Assembly (NCBI GenBank): GCA_025449575.1
Contig: JANWJB010000127.1
Location: 1 to 39,912, forward strand
DNA: 39,912 nucleotides
From: Acidobacteriaceae bacterium
Lineage (GTDB): Bacteria; Acidobacteriota; Terriglobia; Terriglobales; Acidobacteriaceae
Reading direction: 5' to 3'
Shown here: piece after piece, positions 1 to 6,922 of the stretch
Position numbering within the stretch: the stretch's first letter is position 1
Layout: the number at the start of each line of letters is the position of its first letter
The notes under the pieces: generated by a model
Database searches by the model: none
The model's input: only the letters and a program-made list of their open reading frames with translations
What the model was told of the DNA's origin: nothing
Translations under genes and position numbers: made by a program

Positions 1-426
1 CACCTCCCACATGGTGGTTGCACTCCAACGTCCCCGAAAGGATAGGTTGAACTGCCCATTCTCCACCGAGACCTCGTAGTCGGAGAGTCGAAAGCCATTC
101 TCCAGCCATTCGAGAAATGCGGGATCGAAGATTCCGCGGACGCCATAGAAGGTGTTCCCCGCAAGCCAGACCAGCTCCGACTTTCGGAAGGACAACCTTC
201 GGACGTGCTCAAGTTGTTGCAAAAGTTCCTCAATGCCGATGACGTCGGCAAGGCGCATGGATGACGACCGATTGATGACCGAAAAGACCGTCTCCGTCTC
301 TGGGAAGTTTCTCCAGATGAACTGCAACATGAGAAATTTGTAAAAATCGTTGTCGAGCAAGGAACGCGTGATGGGGTCAAGGTTCCAATTATGGTTGTGC
401 GCCCGTTCGGCGAAATTCACGATCAT
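1..426 (-). CDS. pncB: Nicotinate phosphoribosyltransferase, N-terminal part (cut by window edge)
   Basis: The enzyme converts nicotinate and PRPP to nicotinate mononucleotide in the Preiss-Handler route of NAD salvage, in the cytoplasm. I translated this frame by hand. It starts at the ATG whose complement lies at 424-426, and an in-frame stop (436-438) lies just upstream, so this start is secure. It stays open for 142 codons to position 1. Around residues 18-35 it carries the family signature LLDNDFYKFLMLQ, and later a NTFYGV-type segment, both typical of the N-terminal half of the PncB family. The C-terminal two thirds lie outside the window. Upstream, facing it, is the 3' end of the RIC gene on the same strand, 238 bases away. 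No clear ribosome-binding site was seen. Family assignment is confident; the rest of the gene cannot be judged. Confidence 0.88.
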   Translation of the reverse strand, partial: MIVNFAERAHNHNWNLDPITRSLLDNDFYKFLMLQFIWRNFPETETVFSVINRSSSMRLADVIGIEELLQQLEHVRRLSFRKSELVWLAGNTFYGVRGIFDPAFLEWLENGFRLSDYEVSVENGQFNLSFRGRWSATTMWEV

Positions 427-664
427 TGCAAGGCCTCAGGAAATAGCTCCGCCGGCGCGAGGAGTCGAGTTAGACACAGAGCGGAGCCAGTCGCGGAGGG
501 CGGGCCTTTGGGCGCCCTCTCCATTCGCATGACGCCGATGGCATGTCCTAAGGTTTTATACCGCTTCAGGGTTTCTTTGTGTTGACCTGTATGCCCGTTG
601 CGGTCCCTTTTGGGACAAAGATTCGATCGCCTGCGAGCAAAGCGTAGCCGGGAAGTCGCGTCTA
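427..664. other. Intergenic region between pncB and ric
   Basis: This 238-base stretch presumably carries the pncB promoter on the minus strand. A small perfect hairpin is visible at 603-616 (GTCCC, loop TTTT, GGGAC), but neither strand has a T-run after it, so I do not call it a terminator. A TATAAA hexamer on the minus strand lies near position 555 without a convincing -35 partner. The open frames here look like shadows. Confidence 0.4.
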
Positions 665-1402
665 TTATGCCGGATCAGAGGCCGTGCTTTGCTCTCGGGC
701 TTGCTCCAAAGCTCGCACAAAGAGAATGTTGTTCTCCAGGTGAATGTGCCGATGCAAATCTGCCTCCAATTCTTCCATCGCGCGGTAGAGACCCCGCCAG
801 CTGGCACATGCAGCAGTCGGCGGCGTGTAGTTCTTGGTGAGCGCTCGCAGCGTGCGGAGCTCATCACCCGTCTGATCGTGATCTGTCATCATGCGAGTGA
901 CCGGCATCGTCAGGCTGCCCTTGGCAGGCGCAGGAAGTTCGGGCAAGCATCCTGTTCCTAATGCGGCGATATACGGGAAGAGATTTGCTTCTTCGCATTC
1001 AGTATGATGTCTCAACTCCGCCGCGAAGACAGCCACTACCTTGCCCAGATGGAAGAGCTCTAGATGATCGGCTCCATGACGCTTCTCTACTTTCGCCATC
1101 AGGTCATCAATCAGTGCAAGCTGCCTGCGCGTGTAGGCGTGGTGCTTTTGGACGATGTATTCCGTCAGTTCTTTGAGGGGAGCGTGGATCCAGTGCATTT
1201 CCGCAGGGGTCCCTTCCTGCTGCTGATACTGCTCCAGCTCCTCTATCGCCGGTGTGAGCGCAATGTTGCGATTGGCACATGCTTCCGCTAGCGTATGTTG
1301 ACCGCCGCAGCAATAGTCTATTCCTAATCGTTCCAGAGCTGGAATTGTGGATGGAATGGCGACGGCAATGTCGCGAACGGGTGTCTCCGGTGCGATAAGC
1401 AT
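665..1402 (-). CDS. ric: RIC-family di-iron protein (YtfE/ScdA/DnrN), iron-sulfur cluster repair
   Basis: The 245-residue product matches the RIC family, cytoplasmic di-iron proteins that help restore iron-sulfur clusters damaged by nitric oxide or oxidants. Residues 8-45 form the ScdA_N region with the hallmark DYCCGG (Cys31-Cys32). The rest is a hemerythrin-like four-helix bundle with the expected His/Glu ligands: HxxxL near HWIHAPLKEL, LRHHTECEEANLFP, MMTDHDQTGDEL, and HRHIHLENNILF at the end. A longer reading frame begins 24 codons upstream. The ATG at 1402 is preferred because an AGGAGG (complement of 1412-1417) sits nine bases ahead and because the family begins here. A Crp/Fnr-type dyad lies about 50 bases upstream. 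The family is often controlled by NO-sensing regulators, so this fits. It is a single gene, transcribed towards pncB. Confidence 0.93.
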   Translation of the reverse strand: MLIAPETPVRDIAVAIPSTIPALERLGIDYCCGGQHTLAEACANRNIALTPAIEELEQYQQQEGTPAEMHWIHAPLKELTEYIVQKHHAYTRRQLALIDDLMAKVEKRHGADHLELFHLGKVVAVFAAELRHHTECEEANLFPYIAALGTGCLPELPAPAKGSLTMPVTRMMTDHDQTGDELRTLRALTKNYTPPTAACASWRGLYRAMEELEADLHRHIHLENNILFVRALEQAREQSTASDPA

Positions 1403-1453
1403 GAGAGTATACCTCCTGAAAGTACACGCTACCAGCCCCAAGATGTATAGGCT

Positions 1454-1467
1454 GTGATCTAAATCAC
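1454..1467 (-). promoter_or_regulatory. Candidate Crp/Fnr-family binding site upstream of ric
   Basis: The 14-mer GTGATCTAAATCAC is a perfect dyad (GTGAT, four bases, ATCAC). It also fits the CRP pattern TGTGA-N6-TCACA with one mismatch when extended to 1453-1468, and resembles the FNR/DNR box TTGAT-N4-ATCAA. Its centre is 58 bases before the ric start codon. Two -10 choices exist on the minus strand. TATACA (complement of 1444-1449) would put the site inside the promoter. A weak TAGCGT (complement of 1426-1431) would place the site near -41.5. Which regulator binds is not shown by the sequence. Confidence 0.55.
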
Positions 1468-1566
1468 TCGTCAATCAGCAGCTTTGAAGTGCAATGAAAG
1501 AGGTTAAGAGTGATTGTTTCGAAGCTCAAGCTCGCTGGCGAGCATCTCATCAAGAGGAGGGAACAA

Positions 1567-1629
1567 ATGCTAGTGCATGTGGTTGTGCTGATTGCACTAG
1601 GGATGGAAGGCGAAGAGGGAGCCGGCTAA
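1567..1629 (+). CDS. Possible 20-residue leader peptide upstream of the E1 gene
   Basis: An ATG at 1567 follows an AGAGGAGGGA Shine-Dalgarno run (1553-1562) and opens a 20-codon frame, MLVHVVVLIALGMEGEEGAG, ending in TAA at 1627-1629. The first twelve codons are rich in Val, Leu and Ile, the amino acids whose breakdown uses a branched-chain E1 enzyme, which the next gene could be. An 8-bp inverted repeat lies inside the frame. Such an arrangement is reminiscent of a translated leader, but no alternative antiterminator structure or terminal T-run was found. The start signal is strong; function is inference and the frame may be accidental. Confidence 0.25.
   Translation: MLVHVVVLIALGMEGEEGAG
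1570..1600. repeat. 8-bp inverted repeat inside the possible leader frame
   Basis: CTAGTGCA at 1570-1577 and TGCACTAG at 1593-1600 are exact reverse complements separated by 15 bases. The structure could be an RNA hairpin just behind the strong Shine-Dalgarno run or an operator for a dimeric regulator. No T-run follows, so it is not a standard terminator. Confidence 0.4.
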
Positions 1630-1717
1630 CCGCTTCTGGTAGTAGAGCGCAGTAGCCACAGTACTTCACAAGTAAGGCGAGTTAAGCCTGACTAAAGTGG
1701 TCGGCAGGTATTTATAA

Positions 1718-3754
1718 ATGGCATTGATCATGTCCAAGCCCGAGATAGAGCGCGGTGGGATCGTACCGGATGAGGTGGCGCTAGAGTTGTACCGTAAGAT
1801 GCTCACGGTGATGTATACCGAGCAGCGATTGACGGCTCTCGACCGTCAGGGTAAAGTGAGCTTCCACGCATCATCGCGCGGCCATGAGAAGCTTCAGGTC
1901 GGGATGACGCTGCTACTGAAGCCGCGTCATGATTGGTTCTTTCCTTATTATCGGGAGAAGGGTATTGCTATCGGCCTGGGGATGTCGCTAAAGGATATCT
2001 TTCTTGGGATGCTTAGCCGAGAGGGCGACCCCAACTCGAATGGTCGTAACATGCCGGAGCACTGGTCTTCTCGCGCGCTTCGGATCGTATCCCAGACAGC
2101 GGCTACGGGGACGCAGTTCCTCCCCGCGGTGGGTATGGCGCGTGCCGTGAAGCACGACGGAGGCGATGAAATCGTGTATGTCTCGTCGGGTGAAGGGGCG
2201 ACCAGTGAGGGGGAGTTTTTCGAAGCATTGAATTGGGCCAGCCGTGAACTCCTGCCCGTCTTGTTCGTCATCCAGAATAATGGTTATGCCATAAGTGTTC
2301 CGCAGCTCACGCAGACCCGCTCTGAAGTCCATCGCATTGCTCAGGGCTTCGGAATGCCCACATTCGCGCTCGACGGCACCTGGTTTGAGCCCATGTATGA
2401 GATGTTGCCTCCGATCATCGAGAAAATACGCCAGGGTGGCGGCCCGGTGCTTGTGGAAGGCAGGGTTATTCGGATTGACTCGCATTCATCCTCAGACGAT
2501 CAGAAGAAGTACCGAAGCCAGGAAGAACTGAACGAAATGTTGGAGCGGGATCCGATCCATCAGACAGAGCGCTACCTGGAGCGGCATCGCATCCTCACAG
2601 CGGACGAGATGCGGCAGATGCGGGAGGAGGCGAAATCAGAGGTCGACCAGGCCGCGGCCGAGGCGGACAAAGTGCCGCCGCCGCGCACTGATAATCTGCT
2701 TGCCCATATCTATTCGGAAGTCTCTGCCTCCACGTCTCCCGCGAGCGACTCCATCGAATACGTCTCGGAGGGAACTGTGAGCATGATCGAGGCGATTAAT
2801 CATGGGCTGCGCGAGGAACTGGAGCGAAATCCAAAAATTGTGATGTGGGGTGAGGATATCGCTGATCCCAAAGGCGGCGTCTTCGGGGTGACCAGAGGGC
2901 TCAGTACAGCTTTTCCTGACCGGGTAACGAATAGTCCGCTGGCCGAGGCGAGCATTGTGGGTGTTGCTGGTGGCATGGCAATTGGCGGGTATAAACCGAT
3001 TGTTGAAATTCAATTTGCCGACTACATGTGGCCGGCCTTCATGCAAATTCGGGATGAGATCCCCACTGTGAGATGGCGTAGCCAGGGCTTGTGGAAATGC
3101 CCGGTTGTCATTCGAATCCCGGTCGGGGGCCACATCAAGGGAGGGCCCTGGCATTCGGCGTGTGTCGAGGCCTTTCTGGCCCACATTCCCGGATGGCGCG
3201 TGGTTTTCCCGAGTTGTGCGGAAGACGCCAAGGGGTTCATCAAGAGTGCGGCTCGCTCTGAGGACCCGGTGATTGTTCTTGAGCACAAGGGACTGTATCG
3301 GCGCGTGGATTCTAGAACTAGAGAGCCGGACAGCAACTACTTGCTCCCCTTTGGCCAAGGTAGGATTCGCCGCGAGGGAAGGGATGCCACGATCGTTACT
3401 TGGGGCGCGAGCACTTATCAGGCATTGGAAATTGCAAAGAGAAAAGAAGCGGAAGGGAGCCTCTTGGAAGTGATTGACATTCGATCCATTGTTCCACTGG
3501 ATGAAGAGCTGATCTACCAGAGCGTCAAGAAAACAAATCGGGTGCTTGTATTTCACGAGGACACGCTCACGGCCGGTTTTGGCGCCGAAATCTCAGCTCG
3601 CGTTGCTTCGAACTGCTTTGATCATCTCGATGCTCCCATCATGCGAGTTGCGGCGAAGGACAGTTTTGTCCCCTCGGCAACCTCGCTTGAGAACGCAGTT
3701 CTTCCGTCATTGGAGGATCTAGAGAAGGCCGTTGACACGATTTTGGCCTACTGA
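1718..3754 (+). CDS. Fused E1alpha-E1beta 2-oxoacid dehydrogenase (branched-chain/pyruvate type)
   Basis: The 678-residue protein joins both halves of a thiamine-diphosphate 2-oxoacid dehydrogenase E1, which decarboxylates a 2-oxoacid and passes the acyl group to a lipoyl E2. The alpha half (about 15-330) has the ThDP/Mg motif GEG (158-160) followed by NN (187-188), and the loop RIDSHSSSDDQKKYRS conserved in E1alpha. The beta half starts near 345 with EGTVSMIEAINHGLREEL and contains MWGEDIADPKGG, the potassium-loop-like AGGMAIGGYKPI and the C-terminal transketolase domain. Fused forms of this kind are annotated as 2-oxoisovalerate dehydrogenases in several bacterial groups. Substrate cannot be read from sequence. 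No E2 or E3 gene is adjacent, so the complex must be completed from elsewhere. Start: ATG 1718 with GCAGG nine bases ahead; ATG 1730 is an alternative. Confidence 0.88.
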   Translation: MALIMSKPEIERGGIVPDEVALELYRKMLTVMYTEQRLTALDRQGKVSFHASSRGHEKLQVGMTLLLKPRHDWFFPYYREKGIAIGLGMSLKDIFLGMLSREGDPNSNGRNMPEHWSSRALRIVSQTAATGTQFLPAVGMARAVKHDGGDEIVYVSSGEGATSEGEFFEALNWASRELLPVLFVIQNNGYAISVPQLTQTRSEVHRIAQGFGMPTFALDGTWFEPMYEMLPPIIEKIRQGGGPVLVEGRVIRIDSHSSSDDQKKYRSQEELNEMLERDPIHQTERYLERHRILTADEMRQMREEAKSEVDQAAAEADKVPPPRTDNLLAHIYSEVSASTSPASDSIEYVSEGTVSMIEAINHGLREELERNPKIVMWGEDIADPKGGVFGVTRGLSTAFPDRVTNSPLAEASIVGVAGGMAIGGYKPIVEIQFADYMWPAFMQIRDEIPTVRWRSQGLWKCPVVIRIPVGGHIKGGPWHSACVEAFLAHIPGWRVVFPSCAEDAKGFIKSAARSEDPVIVLEHKGLYRRVDSRTREPDSNYLLPFGQGRIRREGRDATIVTWGASTYQALEIAKRKEAEGSLLEVIDIRSIVPLDEELIYQSVKKTNRVLVFHEDTLTAGFGAEISARVASNCFDHLDAPIMRVAAKDSFVPSATSLENAVLPSLEDLEKAVDTILAY

Positions 3755-3938
3755 GCCGCTGAGGGGCCTCAAAATGCGGCGGCTGGCGTGGCCCTTCGGA
3801 TAAGGCGTGCAGAATTGTACGGAAATATGGTTATGAGTGGGTGGTGGAATAGGTTCCAGAAATTCAGCGGCGTAAATCTCGAGCGATGTTCGCGTGCGTG
3901 AGGACGGGCGGCGCTGAAACTTAAGGCAAAGGAGGATT

Positions 3939-4682
3939 ATGTCTACAGCTGAGGTCACTTGGCCAATTTTCATGGCTCCATTGGTGAGCCGCAAAGAAGT
4001 AGCAGAACGGACAATGGCATTTCAGTTTAAGAAGCCTGCAGGCTGGACATTCAAGGCCGGCCAGTTCGTCGATATCACCATACCGAATCCGCCGGAAACT
4101 GATGCAGAGGGTAACACTCGCGGATTCTCCCTCGCCAGCGCACCTCAGGAAGAGCTTTTGATGGTAGCGACCCGGCTCCGCGACACGGCATTCAAACGGT
4201 CGTTGAAAGCTGTTCCTCTGGGCACCGAAGTTAAGATTGAGGGGCCCTTCGGCAATCTGGTTCTGCACAACAATGCGTCGCGACCTTGCGTGCTGCTGGC
4301 GGGTGGAATCGGGATCACCCCTTTCAGGAGCATCCTCGTGCGGGCCGCGAGAGAAAAGCTGGCGCATCGCATATTTTTGTTCTTCACAAATCGTCGGCCG
4401 GAAGACGCGCCGTTCCTGGACGAGTTGCTGGCACTTCAGGTAGAGAATCCAAATTTCCGTTTGATTGCCACCATGACGCAGATGGGAAAATCTCATAGGG
4501 CATGGCCTGGGGAGACCGGGTTTATCGACCCGAAGATGCTTTCGGGCCACCTGAAAGGTATAGAGAACGCCATCTACTACATCGCGGGTCCAGCGGCGAT
4601 GGTCGACGGCCTGCACAAGGTACTGAACACGACCGGCATCGACGACGACGACATTCGAATGGAACAATTCACAGGATATTGA
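3939..4682 (+). CDS. Ferredoxin-NADP reductase-like FAD/NAD(P) oxidoreductase
   Basis: The 247-residue flavoprotein moves electrons between NAD(P)H and an electron carrier. The FAD-binding barrel (about 10-105) has RGFS (61-64), the RxYS-type flavin motif, followed by LASAP, and GTEVKIEGPFG. The NAD(P) domain starts with LLAGGIGITPFRSIL (119-133), the GGxGxTP pyrophosphate loop, and ends with YYIAGPAAMV. It lacks an attached 2Fe-2S domain, so it works with a separate redox partner that is not encoded nearby. AAGGAGG ends seven bases before the ATG, fixing the start. It lies 184 bases behind the fused E1 gene on the same strand. An operon is possible, but the gap is long and contains nothing I recognise. 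Exact substrate is unknown. Confidence 0.85.
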   Translation: MSTAEVTWPIFMAPLVSRKEVAERTMAFQFKKPAGWTFKAGQFVDITIPNPPETDAEGNTRGFSLASAPQEELLMVATRLRDTAFKRSLKAVPLGTEVKIEGPFGNLVLHNNASRPCVLLAGGIGITPFRSILVRAAREKLAHRIFLFFTNRRPEDAPFLDELLALQVENPNFRLIATMTQMGKSHRAWPGETGFIDPKMLSGHLKGIENAIYYIAGPAAMVDGLHKVLNTTGIDDDDIRMEQFTGY

Positions 4683-4698
4683 GCCGCTGAATGCACAC

Positions 4699-4881
4699 TC
4701 AAGAAGCCTTCATCGAGGCCGCGAGGATATTTGAGGCTTGCACAGCCAGTTCGCGCGCCGAATCTCGGAGGTCCTTGCGGTACCAGAAGTCCGGTTGTCC
4801 GACGATGTGATTGCACTGGCTGCGCAATTCGATCCAGCGGGGTTCTAAATGATGAGATTGGGCGAAGTCTTCTAGAGACAT
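4699..4881 (-). CDS. Small hypothetical protein, 60 residues
   Basis: This frame lies on the minus strand between two plus-strand genes. I do not recognise a family. The sequence is soluble-looking, with two Trp, one Cys and one Tyr, and a predicted helical C-terminus. Codons look like coding use (mostly G or C in third position in the second half). The CAGGT about nine bases before the ATG at 4881 is a weak ribosome-binding site. The alternative overlapping minus frame, 103 residues and starting at 4888, runs into the reductase gene and looks like a shadow. I consider this a possible real small gene. Confidence 0.42.
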   Translation of the reverse strand: MSLEDFAQSHHLEPRWIELRSQCNHIVGQPDFWYRKDLRDSARELAVQASNILAASMKAS

Positions 4882-4969
4882 GCGGCATACCTGAACTGTT
4901 TATGGGATGCGGTTAGGACGATCGTCGATATCGTTGAGATGTCTCTGGCGAGAGGTTAGAATCATAGCC

Positions 4970-5356
4970 ATGAAACTCCGTGTCCGTGGAGACTCACTCC
5001 GATTCCGGTTGACGCAGGGAGAGGTCTCAAGTCTGCTCGCCAAGAAGAAAGTGAGTGAGTCGATACATTTCTCCTCTTCAGGAGAAGATGTCCTAATATA
5101 CTCGCTGCAGATCCTTGAGCGAGCATCCGAGGTGAGGGCACGCTTTGTGAACGGAGAGATTGTCGTGGATCTCCCCATGATCTTGGTGGAATCGTGGGCA
5201 GCGACGAATCAAGTGGGTATCGAATATGCGCAGCCCACAAGCGAGGGAAGACAGCTTCGCATCGTCGTCGAGAAAGACTTTCGTTGTCTGCTACCGAGGC
5301 CGGAAGAAGATGAAAGCGACAACTTCCCAAACCCCGAGAAGTCTTCAGTGCGCTGA
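4970..5356 (+). CDS. DUF7009-like small protein
   Basis: The 128-residue product starts with MKLRVRGDSLRFRLTQGEV, which resembles a widespread small uncharacterised family (DUF7009, from memory) whose members begin with this Lys/Arg-Leu-Arg pattern and are about 120-130 residues long. The frame is open for 21 more codons upstream (ATG 4907). The inner ATG is chosen because the family-like conservation starts there, although the ribosome-binding site AGAGG is rather far away. No catalytic motif, signal peptide or membrane segment is visible; the C-terminus is acidic and polar. It is a single gene, convergent with the efflux operon. Function unknown. Confidence 0.65.
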   Translation: MKLRVRGDSLRFRLTQGEVSSLLAKKKVSESIHFSSSGEDVLIYSLQILERASEVRARFVNGEIVVDLPMILVESWAATNQVGIEYAQPTSEGRQLRIVVEKDFRCLLPRPEEDESDNFPNPEKSSVR

Positions 5357-5396
5357 GCGGATTCAGGATTGCTATGCCCACCGTGGTTCGAGAAGT

Positions 5397-5422
5397 GCGG
5401 CTTTTCTGAACAGAAAAGCCGC
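5397..5422. terminator. 26-base perfect palindromic hairpin between convergent genes
   Basis: GCGGCTTTTCTG (5397-5408), a two-base centre AA, and CAGAAAAGCCGC (5411-5422) form an uninterrupted 12-bp stem. It sits 40 bases after the stop of the DUF7009-like gene and 108 bases beyond the end of the outer-membrane efflux gene, which faces it. A bidirectional terminator is the simplest reading. T-runs lie in the stem and not after it, so an operator or another kind of palindrome is not excluded. Confidence 0.55.
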
Positions 5423-5530
5423 GTATAGTGTATTTGCCTCGAGATACACCTATCGCGAATCCGCGCTAGTCTCGGCTTACGGAATCCCAGCCATCTACCC
5501 TAAATGAAAACTCCTCGGGGGAAGCCGTGC

Positions 5531-6922
5531 CTATTGCTGCCAACCGCCGCCCAGCGCATCGTACACTTGCACCAGTGCGAGCCGCTCATTCAGCTCCGCC
5601 TGCGCCAGATCCAGTTGTGCCGCGAAGGAGTCGGTTTCGCTGGTAAGCACCTGCAGATAACTTGCTCCGCCGTTCTGATAGAGCGTATTGGAAAGATGCT
5701 CAGCATCCTGAGCGGCGGAAGCCAGTAACTGCTGTTGCTCACGGAAGTCGCGATATTTCTGGTATGCGATCAGTGAGTCGGATACCTGCTGGAAGGCATT
5801 GATGATCGTCTGTTTATAAGTCAGGAGCATCTGCTGCTCCTCCGCCTGCGCCAATCGTGTTGCTGCGTGAAGGCCGCCTGCCTCAAAGATGGGTTGGGTA
5901 AGCGTCGCCGCAGTATTCCAAATTCCCGAGGAAGCATTGAAGAGCCTGGTCAATGCATAGGTTTCAACGCCGGCTGTTCCGGTCAAGGTGATGTTGGGAA
6001 AGTAAGCTGCTTTGGCCACGCCGATTCGGGCATTGGCCGCAATCAGCGTCTCTTCCGCCTCCCGTATGTCCGGGCGCCGTTCCAGGAGATCCGAGGGCAA
6101 TCCCGCGGGGAGAGTGGGGGGATTCGGCTGGGCGATGAGCGGGTGGCCGCGGGGAATGTCGCCGGGATTCTCGCCCAGCAGAATGCTGAGTGCGTTTTCC
6201 TGCTGCTCGATCCGGCGCTCGATGTCGGGAATCGTCTTCGATGCCGTATACACAAGTTCTTCCGATTCTCTTACCTCGAGCATGGAAGCCGATCCGTTGT
6301 GAGCCAGAACGTTCGTCAGTTGGAGAGAATGTTGTCGTGCCGCCAGAGTGCTGTGGGCAATCTGCAGCGCGAGATCGAGTTCGCGAAGCTGGAAGTAACC
6401 GCTGGCAACGCTGGAAACCACTGTGGTGAGCACCGCGCGGCGTCCCCACTCGGTGGCGAGCACATTGGCGCGCGCCGCTTCGGTTTCCCGCCTGTATTTT
6501 CCCCAAAAATCCAGATTCCATATCAATGAGAGATTGATCTCTCCGGCGTTCGCCTGGTAGGAGGGAAATGCCTTGGAGATTTTCGGATTGCGCTCGCTGA
6601 AGATATCTCCGCCCAAACCGATCATCGGGAACTGGTTGGCGCGCGTAATTCCCAACTCGGCTTGGGCTTGGAGAATCCGCGTCGCAGCGATCTTTACGTC
6701 GTAGTTCTGCTGCAGTGCGGTACGAATCAATTGCTGCAATACCGGATCCTTGAATACCTCCCACCATTTCTCGTCGCCCAATGATTGCGTGGATGCAGCG
6801 GGACGCTCAGCCGCGCCCCGGTATGCGGGGGGCACGGGGACCACCGGCTGTTTGTAATTCGGCCCGACCGTGCAGCCAGTCAAGGCGAGACAGGCCAGAG
6901 CGAGACAATCGCGAGGCCGCAT
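5531..6922 (-). CDS. Outer-membrane efflux lipoprotein (NodT/OprM family)
   Basis: The 463-residue protein is the outer-membrane channel of a tripartite RND pump. The N-terminus is a lipoprotein signal with lipobox LTGC (Cys near residue 17), followed by VGPNYKQPVVPVP, the usual start of NodT/OprM members. Two tandem OEP repeats with long helices cover about 50-455, including the conserved PSDLLERRPDIREAEETL and ANARIGVAKAAYFPNITLTG. The frame can begin with GTG at 6925. The adjacent ATG at 6922 is preferred because it overlaps the pump gene's stop as TGATG and has GGGGGAGG upstream. It is the last gene of the efflux operon and should be translationally coupled to the pump. Drug specificity cannot be told. 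Confidence 0.93.
   Translation of the reverse strand: MRPRDCLALACLALTGCTVGPNYKQPVVPVPPAYRGAAERPAASTQSLGDEKWWEVFKDPVLQQLIRTALQQNYDVKIAATRILQAQAELGITRANQFPMIGLGGDIFSERNPKISKAFPSYQANAGEINLSLIWNLDFWGKYRRETEAARANVLATEWGRRAVLTTVVSSVASGYFQLRELDLALQIAHSTLAARQHSLQLTNVLAHNGSASMLEVRESEELVYTASKTIPDIERRIEQQENALSILLGENPGDIPRGHPLIAQPNPPTLPAGLPSDLLERRPDIREAEETLIAANARIGVAKAAYFPNITLTGTAGVETYALTRLFNASSGIWNTAATLTQPIFEAGGLHAATRLAQAEEQQMLLTYKQTIINAFQQVSDSLIAYQKYRDFREQQQLLASAAQDAEHLSNTLYQNGGASYLQVLTSETDSFAAQLDLAQAELNERLALVQVYDALGGGWQQ

Larger units (their letters stand above)
1403..1717. other. Divergent intergenic region between ric and the E1 gene
   Basis: This 315-base stretch holds the ric promoter region with its Crp/Fnr-type dyad (1454-1467), and a possible 20-codon leader frame (1567-1629) containing an inverted repeat at 1570-1600. 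The promoter of the E1 gene should lie in the right half; no convincing -35/-10 pair was found there. The ribosome-binding site of the E1 gene is probably GCAGG at 1704-1708. Confidence 0.4.

Noticed and set aside
603-616. Hairpin GTCCC-TTTT-GGGAC as terminator of ric
   Set aside because: The stem is only five pairs and no T-run follows on the minus strand.
2636-3556. 306-residue open frame on the minus strand
   Set aside because: It is antisense to the E1beta half of the fused dehydrogenase, whose conservation explains the sequence.
3760-3771. TGAGG-GG-CCTCA as terminator behind the E1 gene
   Set aside because: A two-base loop is too tight, the stem is short and no T-run follows.
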